A program made the position numbers and the translations under genes. 64,000 nt of DNA from Amycolatopsis viridis. Lineage in GTDB: Bacteria > Actinomycetota > Actinomycetes > Mycobacteriales > Pseudonocardiaceae. Shown here one piece after another: positions 35,384 to 43,898 of this stretch. The notes under the pieces are model-generated. The model did not search any database. It was not told where the DNA came from and was given only the letters and a program-made list of their open reading frames with translations. Position 1 is the first letter of the stretch. Every line of letters starts with the position of its first letter. The DNA lies in contig NZ_JAANOU010000001.1 in NCBI RefSeq assembly GCF_011758765.1, forward strand, positions 930,001 through 994,000, in the 5' to 3' direction.

Positions 35384-35463
35384 CTCCACCACAGGTCAAG
35401 GGCCGTCCACCGTAGAGTGGACGGCCCTTTTCGTTGCCCTGATAGCAGCAAAGTACAGCAGTG
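35384..35463. repeat. Right copy of 80-bp direct repeat (attR-like)
   Basis: It differs from 31116-31195 at three positions. Two of these are a G-to-A and a C-to-T change that pair with each other in the terminator stem, so the hairpin (35399-35410 with 35417-35428, then TTTT) remains perfect. The copy marks the right boundary of the inserted segment. Confidence 0.85.
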
Positions 35464-35515
35464 AAGCTGGGGTGCCGGGGGTTTCGCTCCGCGAGTGAAA
35501 CCCCCGGCACCGGGA

Positions 35516-37864
35516 TCATGCCTCGTCGTCGTGGACGGTGACGTAGGCGGTGTTCTTGCCGGTTACGGCGTTGGTGGGGTAGCCGAGCACGACTTCGTAC
35601 GGGATGTCGGCACTCGGGTCCACCGTCGAGTTGTCGTGGACCGGGATGGTCACCGTGGCGGTGGTCTGCCCGGCGGGAATCGTGACCTCCTGCGCCGCTG
35701 CGGTGATCTGGGTGCTGGCACCGGTCCTGGCTTGGAGGTGCACGGTCACCGGCAGCCTGCTCGCCTTGGACAGCTGCACGGCGACCGTCGCGTTGCCGGC
35801 GTTCTCATTGGCCGTCGTGTCGCTGACGGACAGTTGCGGCAGCTTGGTCGGCACACCGGTGCCGACGGACGGCGTGGTGAACGCGAGGTCGGACAGGAGC
35901 ACCCCGCCGGTGGCGCTCACCGTCGTGAGCGTGACCTGCCGGATGTCGGTCGTGTCCACCCTGGTCATCGTGGCGACCGGCCAGCGGACGGTGCGCAGCC
36001 ACGTCTTCGGCAGCAGGTCCTGGTTCCCCGCCGGTAGCGGGGAGAGCGCACCGCTCAGGGCCGAGACGGTGGTGGACTGCGTCCTGCCGGCGCCGTCCAC
36101 GACGGTGAGCCGCAGATCCGCGGCGGTGTTGCCCGCGTCCGGCGCCGCCCGCAGGGTCAGTGCGCCGTAGCCACTGACGTCGTACCGGCCGGACGGCAGT
36201 GCGGCCGCCATCTGGCCCCCGTTCACCCAGGTCAGGTGCAGCATCGGAGTGGCGGGCACGTTCGTGGTGTGCGTCACCGGGGTGAACGACGGGAAGCGGC
36301 CGGTGGCGGTGGAGTCGCTGCACGAGGGCAGGCCGCTCTGCGGGGAGGCGCCGGCGAGGCTCGCGCAGTACTGGCCGAGCACCTTGCCGGAGAACGTCAC
36401 GTTCCCGGCTGCCGCCTGCAGCGGGGCGACGTCGAGCCGCTGCGCTGCGGGCGACTGCGTCGCCTGCAGCACCGTCGCCGCGCCGACCTGGACCGCGCTG
36501 CTGAAGCCGCTCTGGAACATCGGCAGGAAAGCGGTTTCCCTACCGAGGGTCATGCGGAAGAAGCCTGCGGTGTACGCGACGCCGGCCGCCCGCTGCTGGT
36601 CCAGGGTGAGCCGGGTGCTGCCCGCCGCGGTGCTGCCGCAGGCCGGGTCGGCCCGATCGACGTAGACGTCCCAGTCGTCGCCGTACACCTGTGACCACAC
36701 GTCGTTGAAGTAGTTGTGGTTGGCGCCCATCATGAGCAGCGACGACTTCAGTGCGGAGTCCGTGCCGCTCGTGTACCGCGAGTCCTCGAAGAAGTGCTGG
36801 CCTTCCTGGTTCGAGACGTCGCCGTCGCAGTAGGGCAGCAGCACGGCCATCGGCACGTCGGGCAGTGCGGGGCGGGTCCGGTTGATCGGGGCGATCGGGA
36901 GCACGCCCCTGATCCCGTACGGGGTGGGGCGGGCGGCGTTGAGCAGTGCGGCGCGAACCACGCCGTCGCCGCCGCGGGAGTGGCCCATCAGGCCGACGTT
37001 GCCGAGATCGAGCTTGCCCTTGAAGGCGGTGCTCATTCCGGGAGCGGTGCCGGCGTCGGCCTTGGCGAGCAGGTCGAGGTGTGCCATCACCAGCTGGCCG
37101 CGGGCCAGGCCACCACGGTCGGGCGACGCCGTGCTCTGGTCGAACGCGCCGATCGCGTTCGCGCTGATCGACACGACGACGTAACCCTGGCTGGCCAGGG
37201 TTTCGGCCGACCGGGCGTAGCCGAGGTAGCTGGGCATCGGCTTGAGGCCGTTGACGCAGGGCCAGTTCGCGTTGTCGAGCGTGCCGGCGTCCGGGTCGTA
37301 GCAGGCGTCCTCGCGGCCGTGCAGGAACACCACCACCGGCTGCTTGCCGGACGCGCCGACCGGCACCCACGCCGCTGCGCGCTCCTCGACCGGCACGCCG
37401 GTCAATCCGGACAGCTGGAGCGCGGTGTCACCGAAGTCGTAGTCGGCGCGGGTGACGCCGTAGCGCCCCGTCGCCTCGGGTGCGGACGTGATCGGCGCCC
37501 CGGCGGGCACGTCCGTCGTGGCGGTGACGCTGCGGGTGGTCGTGCCGGGCACCACGCCCTGCCACGCCACCCGCACCGACGACGGGTGCGCCGCGGCGGG
37601 ATCGGCCGTCACCAGGGTGAGCGTCCGGCCGTCCCGGGACTCCTGTGCCTCACCGAGCGACCGGCCGTCAACCGCGAGTTCCGGCGACGCGTCACGCGTC
37701 CGGAGCCGCTTGTCCAGCGTCAGCGTGATCCGGTAACCGCCGTCCACCGGCGTGACCGACCATGAACCATCGGGCGAAGCCGCCGACGCGGACGGCGTCG
37801 GCAGCAAAGCCAGTCCCAGGGCCAGTACCGCGCCGGTGATCGCCGGTCTCCAATGCTTGCGCAT
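35516..37864 (-). CDS. Secreted alpha/beta hydrolase with Calx-beta-like C-terminal domain
   Basis: A 782-residue exported protein. A signal peptide (MRKHWRPAITGAVLALGLAL, cleavage after ASA) precedes a small beta domain. The hydrolase domain has VVFLHGRED, the nucleophile elbow MGHSRGGDG and a later MGANHNYFND that could supply the histidine. The last about 100 residues (SVSDTTANENAGNATVAVQLS, ending TAYVTVHDDEA) are a Calx-beta-type repeat, usual in secreted adhesins and enzymes. The start is ATG 37864, with GGGAGG 6 nt upstream. The substrate is unknown; the fold suggests a polyester or ester hydrolase. The gene reads away from vanH. Confidence 0.85.
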   Translation of the reverse strand: MRKHWRPAITGAVLALGLALLPTPSASAASPDGSWSVTPVDGGYRITLTLDKRLRTRDASPELAVDGRSLGEAQESRDGRTLTLVTADPAAAHPSSVRVAWQGVVPGTTTRSVTATTDVPAGAPITSAPEATGRYGVTRADYDFGDTALQLSGLTGVPVEERAAAWVPVGASGKQPVVVFLHGREDACYDPDAGTLDNANWPCVNGLKPMPSYLGYARSAETLASQGYVVVSISANAIGAFDQSTASPDRGGLARGQLVMAHLDLLAKADAGTAPGMSTAFKGKLDLGNVGLMGHSRGGDGVVRAALLNAARPTPYGIRGVLPIAPINRTRPALPDVPMAVLLPYCDGDVSNQEGQHFFEDSRYTSGTDSALKSSLLMMGANHNYFNDVWSQVYGDDWDVYVDRADPACGSTAAGSTRLTLDQQRAAGVAYTAGFFRMTLGRETAFLPMFQSGFSSAVQVGAATVLQATQSPAAQRLDVAPLQAAAGNVTFSGKVLGQYCASLAGASPQSGLPSCSDSTATGRFPSFTPVTHTTNVPATPMLHLTWVNGGQMAAALPSGRYDVSGYGALTLRAAPDAGNTAADLRLTVVDGAGRTQSTTVSALSGALSPLPAGNQDLLPKTWLRTVRWPVATMTRVDTTDIRQVTLTTVSATGGVLLSDLAFTTPSVGTGVPTKLPQLSVSDTTANENAGNATVAVQLSKASRLPVTVHLQARTGASTQITAAAQEVTIPAGQTTATVTIPVHDNSTVDPSADIPYEVVLGYPTNAVTGKNTAYVTVHDDEA

Positions 37865-38100
37865 CCGCACCCTCCCAGTTTTGTTGCGGTCTAGGACAAA
37901 CACCGCTGTCAATCTAGGCCCGGGTGCTGACGGGGTGGTGTCACGAAGATCGTCAAAGCGCGCAGGTCAAGCCGCCGGGTACGGGAGCACAACCAAGTGC
38001 GGTACTGCCCGTCACGGTTCCGCCCGCACCGACGGGCGAGACCGGAGGGCCGGACGTGGTGTCCCTCGGGGTGGCCGGAGCACGAGGATCGAGAGACCAA

Positions 38101-38143
38101 CATATCGCCGGCATATGGAAAATCAGATACGGCCCGGCAACAC
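38101..38143 (+). promoter_or_regulatory. Putative VanR-controlled promoter element of vanHAX
   Basis: CATATCGCC and GCATAT, then GAAAA, GATAC and GGCAACACC, are shared with the vanY-like promoter at 43835. In both cases the element begins exactly 64 bp before the start codon. Conservation extends, less strictly, to the ATG. Confidence 0.7.
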
Positions 38144-38164
38144 CACGCCGTCTTGACTGGCGGC

Positions 38165-39205
38165 ATGAGCTACCGCGAGCCGGCACGAACAGTGGGCCGC
38201 CGCACCCGTTCGCCGGCGCCCTCATCCTCCTCGGCCGCCCCGGCCACGGGCATCACGATTTACGGCTGCGGGCCGGACGAGGCTCCGGTGTTCCGGGAGA
38301 TGGCATCTCGCTTCGGCGTTGTGACCACCGTCACCGCGGCGCCGGTGTCCGAAGCCAATGCCGGACTGGCATCCGGGAACCGGTGCGTCAGCATCGGTCA
38401 CAAAACCCGGGTCACCAACTCCACTCTTCTCGCGCTCAGCGACGTCGGTGTCAGGTACATCTCCACCCGCAGCATCGGGTACAACCACCTCGATGTGAAC
38501 TACGCGGCGAGCGTCGGCATTTCCGTGGAGAACGTCTCCTATTCTCCGGACAGCGTGGCCGACTACACGCTGATGCTGATGCTGATGGCCGTGCGGAACG
38601 CCAAGTCCGTCATCCGCCGCGTCGACGTCCACGACTACCGGCTGACCGAGGTGCGCGGGAAAGAGCTACGCGACCTGACCGTCGGGGTGATCGGCACCGG
38701 ACGCATCGGCGCCGCAGTCGTGGACAGGCTGCGAGGTTTTGGCTGCCGGATCCTGGCCTGTGACAACCGTCCCAAGGCCCCCGTCGATTACGTTCCTCTT
38801 GATGAGTTGCTGCGGCGCAGTGACATCGTCACGCTCCACACGCCGCTCACCGCGGATACCCATCACCTCCTGGATCACCAGCGCATCGAGCAGATGAAGC
38901 GCGGCGCGTTCATCATCAACACCGGCCGCGGTGCGCTCGTTGACACCGAGGCCCTCGTTTCGGCGCTGGACAGCGGCAGGCTGGGCGGTGCGGCGCTGGA
39001 CGTCCTCGAAGGTGAGGAAGGAACGTTCTACGCCGACTGCCGCGACAAACCCATTACGAGCAAACCCTTGCTGCGGCTGCACGAAATGCCGAACGTGCTC
39101 ATCAGTCCGCACACCGCCTACTACACCGACCACGCCCTGCGCGACACGGTGGAAAACTCCCTCGCCAACTGCCTGAAATTCGAAAGCAGGAACCAGCATG
39201 GATAG
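38165..39205 (+). CDS. vanH: D-lactate dehydrogenase VanH
   Basis: A 346-residue 2-hydroxyacid dehydrogenase that reduces pyruvate to D-lactate for D-Ala-D-Lac synthesis. Motifs: ITIYGCGPDE at the start of the core, YISTRSIGYNHLD in the substrate domain, the dinucleotide motif GVIGTGRIG near residue 175, NTGRGALVD, and the catalytic HTAYYT near 315. ATG 38165 gives about 28 poorly conserved residues before the core, so an internal start is possible. Its stop overlaps vanA by 8 bp, making a coupled vanHAX operon. Confidence 0.95.
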   Translation: MSYREPARTVGRRTRSPAPSSSSAAPATGITIYGCGPDEAPVFREMASRFGVVTTVTAAPVSEANAGLASGNRCVSIGHKTRVTNSTLLALSDVGVRYISTRSIGYNHLDVNYAASVGISVENVSYSPDSVADYTLMLMLMAVRNAKSVIRRVDVHDYRLTEVRGKELRDLTVGVIGTGRIGAAVVDRLRGFGCRILACDNRPKAPVDYVPLDELLRRSDIVTLHTPLTADTHHLLDHQRIEQMKRGAFIINTGRGALVDTEALVSALDSGRLGGAALDVLEGEEGTFYADCRDKPITSKPLLRLHEMPNVLISPHTAYYTDHALRDTVENSLANCLKFESRNQHG

Positions 39206-40232
39206 GTTGCAGGTCGGAATCATCTTCGGGGGCTGTTCCGAGGAACACCCGGTCTCCGTCAAATCCGCACAAGAGGTCGCAAAACACCTCGACACCGAGA
39301 AGTACGAACCGTTCTACATCGGGATCACGAGCAGCGGTGCCTGGATGCTGTGCGACGGCCCTGGCGCGAATTGGGAAAACGGTCGTTGCCGCCCGGCTGT
39401 GCTGTCGCCGGACCGCAGCGTGCGCGGATTGCTCGTGCTCGAACAGGGGCACTACCAGACCATCAATCTGGACGTCGTGTTGCCCGTCCTGCACGGAAAG
39501 CTCGGCGAGGACGGTGCGATCCAGGGTTTGCTGGAGCTCTCCGGCATCCCCTACATCGGGTGCGACGTGCAGAGCTCCGCTCTGTGCATGGACAAATCCC
39601 TGACGTACACCGTCGTCCGCGGCGCGGGAATCGCTACGCCGAATTTCTGGATCGTCCCGGCGGACGAGGATGTCCATCCCGGCCGCTTCACCTTTCCCGT
39701 CTTCGTGAAGCCGGCCCGGTCGGGATCATCGTTCGGCGTCAGCAAGGTCTCTCGAGAAGAAGACTTGATGGATGCGGTGGAGACCGCGCGGCAGTACGAC
39801 TCGAAGGTGCTGATCGAGGAGGCTGTCGTGGGCAGTGAAATCGGGTGTTCCATACTGGGGAACGATCCGGACCTGTTCGCGGGCGAGGTGGATCGAATCG
39901 CGCTGTCCCATGGCTTTTTCCGGATCCACCAGGAGGATGCACCGGAACTCGGATCCGAGAACTCGGCGTTCATCGTTCCCGCGGACATCCCGGCCGAGTC
40001 GCGCGCGCTCGTCCAGGAGACGGCGAAGGACATCTACCGCGCCCTGGGATGCCGGGGACTCGCGCGGGTGGACATGTTCCTCAAGGAGGACGGCAGCGTG
40101 GTGCTCAACGAGGTCAACACCTTTCCCGGGCTGACCTCCTACAGCCGTTATCCGAGGATGATGGCGGCCGCGGGACTGCCGCTCGCCGAGGTGATCGACC
40201 GCACGGTGTCGCTGGCGCTGACGGGGAAGTGA
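39198..40232 (+). CDS. vanA: D-alanine-D-lactate ligase VanA
   Basis: A 344-residue ATP-grasp ligase. Motifs: FGGCSEEHPVSVKSA, LHGKLGEDGAIQG, VKPARSGSS and ARVDMFLKEDGSVVLNEVNT. The omega-loop reads FRIHQE, with the histidine (near residue 243) that in VanA selects D-lactate over D-alanine at neutral pH; D-Ala-D-Ala ligases have a tyrosine-containing loop there. This establishes the D-Lac specificity. It lies between vanH and vanX, overlapping the first. Confidence 0.96.
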   Translation: MDRLQVGIIFGGCSEEHPVSVKSAQEVAKHLDTEKYEPFYIGITSSGAWMLCDGPGANWENGRCRPAVLSPDRSVRGLLVLEQGHYQTINLDVVLPVLHGKLGEDGAIQGLLELSGIPYIGCDVQSSALCMDKSLTYTVVRGAGIATPNFWIVPADEDVHPGRFTFPVFVKPARSGSSFGVSKVSREEDLMDAVETARQYDSKVLIEEAVVGSEIGCSILGNDPDLFAGEVDRIALSHGFFRIHQEDAPELGSENSAFIVPADIPAESRALVQETAKDIYRALGCRGLARVDMFLKEDGSVVLNEVNTFPGLTSYSRYPRMMAAAGLPLAEVIDRTVSLALTGK

Positions 40233-40234
40233 CG

Positions 40235-40843
40235 ATGCACGAGGATTTTGTCTTCGTCGACGAGTTCGTGACGGGCATACGCTGGGATGCCAAGTACGCC
40301 ACGTGGGACAACTTCACCGGCAAGCCGGTGGACGGCTATCTGTCGAACCGGATAGTCGGTACCAGGGCGTTGTGCGCAGCCCTGGCGGAAGCGCAGGAAA
40401 AGGCCGAATCCCTCGGCTTCGGTCTGCTCCTGTGGGACGGCTATCGCCCGCAACGCGCAGTGGACTGCTTCCTGCGCTGGTCGCAACAGCCGGAGGACGG
40501 CCGGACGAAGCCACGACACTATCCGAACATCGACCGAGCCGAGATGTTCGAGAAAGGCTATGTGGCCGCCAAGTCGGGCCACAGCCGCGGCAGCACGGTG
40601 GACTTGACGCTCTACCACCTGGCTACCGGTGAACTCGCGCCGATGGGTGGCGGCCATGATCTGATGGACCCGGTATCCCATCATGGCGCGGCGGGAACCA
40701 CGCCGGTCGAAGCGTGGAACCGGGAACAACTGTGCGCCATCATGGAGGCATGCGGTTTTGCGCGGTACGACTGCGAGTGGTGGCATTACACGCTCAAGGA
40801 CGAACCCCATCCGCACACCTATTTTGATTTCCCCATCACGTAG
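40235..40843 (+). CDS. vanX: D-Ala-D-Ala dipeptidase VanX
   Basis: A 202-residue zinc dipeptidase that hydrolyses cytoplasmic D-Ala-D-Ala so that only D-Ala-D-Lac enters peptidoglycan precursors. The zinc and catalytic motif SGHSRGSTVDLTL (His near 115, Asp near 122) and EWWHY (Glu near 180, His near 183) are intact, as is LLWDGYRPQRAV with its conserved arginine. Two bases separate it from vanA. It completes the minimal high-level glycopeptide-resistance module. Confidence 0.96.
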   Translation: MHEDFVFVDEFVTGIRWDAKYATWDNFTGKPVDGYLSNRIVGTRALCAALAEAQEKAESLGFGLLLWDGYRPQRAVDCFLRWSQQPEDGRTKPRHYPNIDRAEMFEKGYVAAKSGHSRGSTVDLTLYHLATGELAPMGGGHDLMDPVSHHGAAGTTPVEAWNREQLCAIMEACGFARYDCEWWHYTLKDEPHPHTYFDFPIT

Positions 40844-40888
40844 TTGCCGGTGCCGATCGCGTGCCCCCCGGGCCGACGGGATCGCCCG

Positions 40889-42022
40889 GTGACGGGGGCA
40901 GGCGTGCCGGCACCGCGCATCGTGGTCGCCGGCGGCCATTCGGCCGGGCACATCGAGCCTGCGATGAACTTCGCCGACGCGCTGCGCGAGCTGGAGCCCG
41001 CGGCCGGGATCACCGCCCTCGGCACCGTCCGCGGCCTGGACACCAAGCTCATCCCGGCCCGCGGCTACCCGCTCGAACTCATCCCGCCGGTGCCGCTGCC
41101 GCGCACGCTGAACCGGGCCCTCGTGCGGACGCCGGGCAGGCTGCGTGACTCGGTGCTGGCAGCCGGGTCGGTGCTCGACCGCGTGCGAGCCGAGGTCGTG
41201 GTGGGGTTCGGCGGCTACGTGGCCGCGCCGGCCTACCTCGCCGCCCGCAGCCGGGGCGTGCCGATCGTCGTCCACGAGGCGAACGCCCGGCCCGGCGTGG
41301 CCAACCGGCTGGCGGCCCGGATGACGACGCACGTGTTCACCGCCTCGCCGAGCGTCCAGCTGCCGCACGGCATCGCCATCGGGATCCCGCTGCGGCCGGC
41401 GATCACCGGGCTCGACCGGCCCGCGCTGCGCGACGCCGCCCGGCGGCGGTTCGGCCTGCGACCGGACGGTCCCGTGCTGATGGTCACCGGCGGTTCGCAG
41501 GGCGCCCGGGCGATCAACGCCGCGGTGTCCGGTGCAGCCGCGGCGGTACGGGGGGCCGGCGTGCAGGTGCTGCACATCACCGGGCCGGGGCACGTGGTCG
41601 AGGTGCCGGACGGCGACCCCGCCGACCCGCCCTACGTCGTCGTGCCCTACGTCCACGAGATGCAGTACGCCTACGCCGCGGCCGACTTCGTGATCTGCCG
41701 CTCGGGGGCGATGACGTGCGCCGAACTCGCCGCTGTCGGCCTGCCGGCCGCCTACGTCCCGCTGCCGGAGCGCGGCGGAGAACAGCGGCTGAACGCCGAG
41801 CCGGTCGTCGAGGCCGGCGGGGCGCTGCTCGTCAACGACGCCGACCTCGGCCCGGGCCTGGATCGAGACCACCCTGATCCCGCTGCTCACCGATCCCCGG
41901 CGATCGCGGCGATGTCGGCCCGGGCGTCGGCGGCCGGCGCACCCGACGCGGACGTCGTCCTGGCCCGGCACGTGCTCGCCGTCGTCGCTGAGCGACGCGG
42001 GCCTGAGAGGCGGCGCTGCTGA
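40889..42022 (+). CDS. MurG-like glycosyltransferase in the van operon
   Basis: About 377 residues of a GT-B MurG-type enzyme (UDP-GlcNAc to lipid I). Visible: VVAGGHSAGHIEPA, VVVGFGGYVAAPAYLAA, VHEANARPGVANR, VTGGSQGARAINAAV and CRSGAMTCAELAAVGLPAAYVPLP, with the catalytic-site glutamates. GTG 40889 is chosen with a GACGGGA site; a TTG right after vanX is possible. Two nearby compensating indels in the C-terminal part garble about 15 residues (see findings). The normal murG lies in the dcw cluster, so this is a second copy tied to resistance. Confidence 0.85.
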   Translation: MTGAGVPAPRIVVAGGHSAGHIEPAMNFADALRELEPAAGITALGTVRGLDTKLIPARGYPLELIPPVPLPRTLNRALVRTPGRLRDSVLAAGSVLDRVRAEVVVGFGGYVAAPAYLAARSRGVPIVVHEANARPGVANRLAARMTTHVFTASPSVQLPHGIAIGIPLRPAITGLDRPALRDAARRRFGLRPDGPVLMVTGGSQGARAINAAVSGAAAAVRGAGVQVLHITGPGHVVEVPDGDPADPPYVVVPYVHEMQYAYAAADFVICRSGAMTCAELAAVGLPAAYVPLPERGGEQRLNAEPVVEAGGALLVNDADLGPGLDRDHPDPAAHRSPAIAAMSARASAAGAPDADVVLARHVLAVVAERRGPERRRC

Positions 42023-42025
42023 TCG

Positions 42026-43123
42026 TCATGCGCCGGTGTGCCGCGGCGCCGCGGGTAGTCGCACCGTGACGCAGAGCCCCCCGGCGGCCCGGGGGGTGAG
42101 GGTCAGCGTTCCGTCGTGTGCCTGGACGATGCTCTTGACGATGGCCAGGCCGAGGCCGACACCGGCGTGGTCACTGCGGATGCGCTGGGTGCCGCGCTGG
42201 AACGGCTCGGTGAGTGTCGAGACCAGCTGGGGGGAGAGCTTCGCGCTGGTGTTTTCGACGGTCACCACGACGGACTCGGCGCGGACGGCGGTGTGGACGT
42301 GCACCGTGCCGTGTTCGGGCAGATTGTGGACGATCGCGTTGTGCACGAGATTCGTGGTCATCTGCAGCAGGAGCGCGTGAGAGCCGCTGGCCGGGGCCAT
42401 GTCGCCGGAGGTCTCGATGGTCAGACCGCGTGCTTCCGCGAGGGGAAGGAGCGTTTCCGTGGCCTCTTCCGCGATGAGCGACAGGTCGACGAGTTCCCGG
42501 GTGAAGGACCGCTGGTCGGCGCGGCTGAGCAGGAGCAGCGCCTCGATGAGGTCGATCGCCCGGGTGTTGACGAAGCGGAGGCGGTCGATGAGTTCGCCGG
42601 TGTCCCGGCTCGGGTCGTTGCGGGCCACGTCGAGGAGTGTCTGCGTGATCGCCAACGGGGTGCGCAGTTCGTGGGAGGCGTTGGCCGCGAATCTCTGCTG
42701 TTCGGCGACGTGTGCTTCGAGCCGTGCGAGCATCGTGTCGAAGGCGTCGGCGAGTTCGCGGAACTCGTCGTTGCGGCCTTCCAAATGGATCCGGTGGGCG
42801 AGCGATCCCTCCGCCGCGAGGCGGGTGGCGTGGGTGATGCGCGTCAGGGGCGAGAGCATCCTGCCGGCGAGGACCCATCCGCCCAGGAGACCGAACACCA
42901 GCAGGAACGCCAGCGCTGCGACTGCTTTCGGGACGAAGGCGCGCTGGAGGTCGGAGCGGTTGGGAATGTGGATGTACAACCCGGGGATGCGGATCACCTC
43001 GGGTACGTAACGCAGCAGGAACACCCACACTGCGCCGAGCAGCAAGGCGCAGGCGAGCATGAGGAACCCGGCGTAGCTGACCGTGAGTTTGAGACGAACG
43101 CTCAACCCGGGCGGTCTATTCAC
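42026..43123 (-). CDS. vanS: VanS-type sensor histidine kinase
   Basis: A 365-residue kinase. The first membrane helix is at about 13-36 and the second at about 68-88, with a short (about 30-residue) extracytoplasmic loop between, as in the actinomycete VanS that binds glycopeptides. HAMP follows, then the H-box NASHELRTPLA (His near 151), the N-box TNLVHNAI and GVGLGLAI. GTG 43123 overlaps the end of vanR by 8 bp. It is convergent with the MurG-like gene, three bases apart. Confidence 0.93.
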   Translation of the reverse strand: MNRPPGLSVRLKLTVSYAGFLMLACALLLGAVWVFLLRYVPEVIRIPGLYIHIPNRSDLQRAFVPKAVAALAFLLVFGLLGGWVLAGRMLSPLTRITHATRLAAEGSLAHRIHLEGRNDEFRELADAFDTMLARLEAHVAEQQRFAANASHELRTPLAITQTLLDVARNDPSRDTGELIDRLRFVNTRAIDLIEALLLLSRADQRSFTRELVDLSLIAEEATETLLPLAEARGLTIETSGDMAPASGSHALLLQMTTNLVHNAIVHNLPEHGTVHVHTAVRAESVVVTVENTSAKLSPQLVSTLTEPFQRGTQRIRSDHAGVGLGLAIVKSIVQAHDGTLTLTPRAAGGLCVTVRLPAAPRHTGA

Positions 43124-43811
43124 GGTCCCCTCCCGCGCGCCCGGTCTCCGCTTCGGTGCTGATGCGGTAGCCGACGCCGGCCACGGTGGCGATGAGCCAG
43201 GGTTCGCCGAGGCGTTTGCGCAGGGCCGAAACGGTGATGCGCACAGCGTTGGTGAACGGGTCGGCGTTCTCGTCCCACGCTCGTGCCAGGAGTTCTTCGG
43301 CGCTGACGACACCGCCTTCGGCAGCGACGAGAACTTCGAGCACGGCGAACTGTTTGCGGGTGAGCGCGACGTAGCGGCCGTCCCGGTAGACCTCGCGGCG
43401 GAACGGGTCCAGGCGCAGTCCCGCGATTTCCCGCACGGGGGGCCGGTTGTGGGCGCGCCTGCGGTCGAGTGCTCTGAGACGGAGCACGAGTTCGCGGAGT
43501 TCGAAGGGCTTGGTGAGGTAGTCGTCGGCTCCGAGTTCGAACCCGGAGGCCTTGTCGTCGAGACGGTCGGCAGCGGTGAGCATGAGGATCGGGGTGCCGC
43601 TGCCGGAAGCGACGATGCGTTTGGCGACCTCGTCGCCGGAGGGGCCGGGGATGTCCCGGTCGAGGACGGCGATGTCGTAGGCGTTGATGCTCAGCAGTTC
43701 CAGAGCGGTATCGCCGTCACCGGCGATGTCCGCGGCGATCGCTTCCAGGCGCAGGCCATCACGGATTGCCTCGGCCATATACGGTTCGTCCTCGACGATC
43801 AGCACACGCAC
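43116..43811 (-). CDS. vanR: VanR-type OmpR-family response regulator
   Basis: A 231-residue regulator with a receiver domain (VEDEPYM; phosphoacceptor in AVLDRDIPGPSGDE; TKPFEL) and a winged-helix output domain (YVALTRKQFAVLEVL, then ITVSALRKRLGE). The start is GTG 43811, since longer readings run into the divergent vanY-like gene. The pair vanR-vanS lies between the vanHAX operon and the divergent vanY-like gene, and both these promoters share an element that is probably its binding site. Confidence 0.93.
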   Translation of the reverse strand: MRVLIVEDEPYMAEAIRDGLRLEAIAADIAGDGDTALELLSINAYDIAVLDRDIPGPSGDEVAKRIVASGSGTPILMLTAADRLDDKASGFELGADDYLTKPFELRELVLRLRALDRRRAHNRPPVREIAGLRLDPFRREVYRDGRYVALTRKQFAVLEVLVAAEGGVVSAEELLARAWDENADPFTNAVRITVSALRKRLGEPWLIATVAGVGYRISTEAETGRAGGDRE

Positions 43812-43834
43812 AGTCGCGATACTACGAGCTGACG

Positions 43835-43877
43835 CATATCGCCCGCATATCGAAAACCGGATACCGCCTGGCAACAC
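43835..43877 (+). promoter_or_regulatory. Putative VanR-controlled promoter element of vanY-like gene
   Basis: CATATCGCC, GCATAT, GAAAA, GATACC and GGCAACACC match the vanH promoter element and lie 64 bp before the ATG. The site is within the 87-bp divergent gap with vanR, so it may also govern vanRS. Confidence 0.7.
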
Positions 43878-43898
43878 CGCACTGCCTTCACTGGACGC

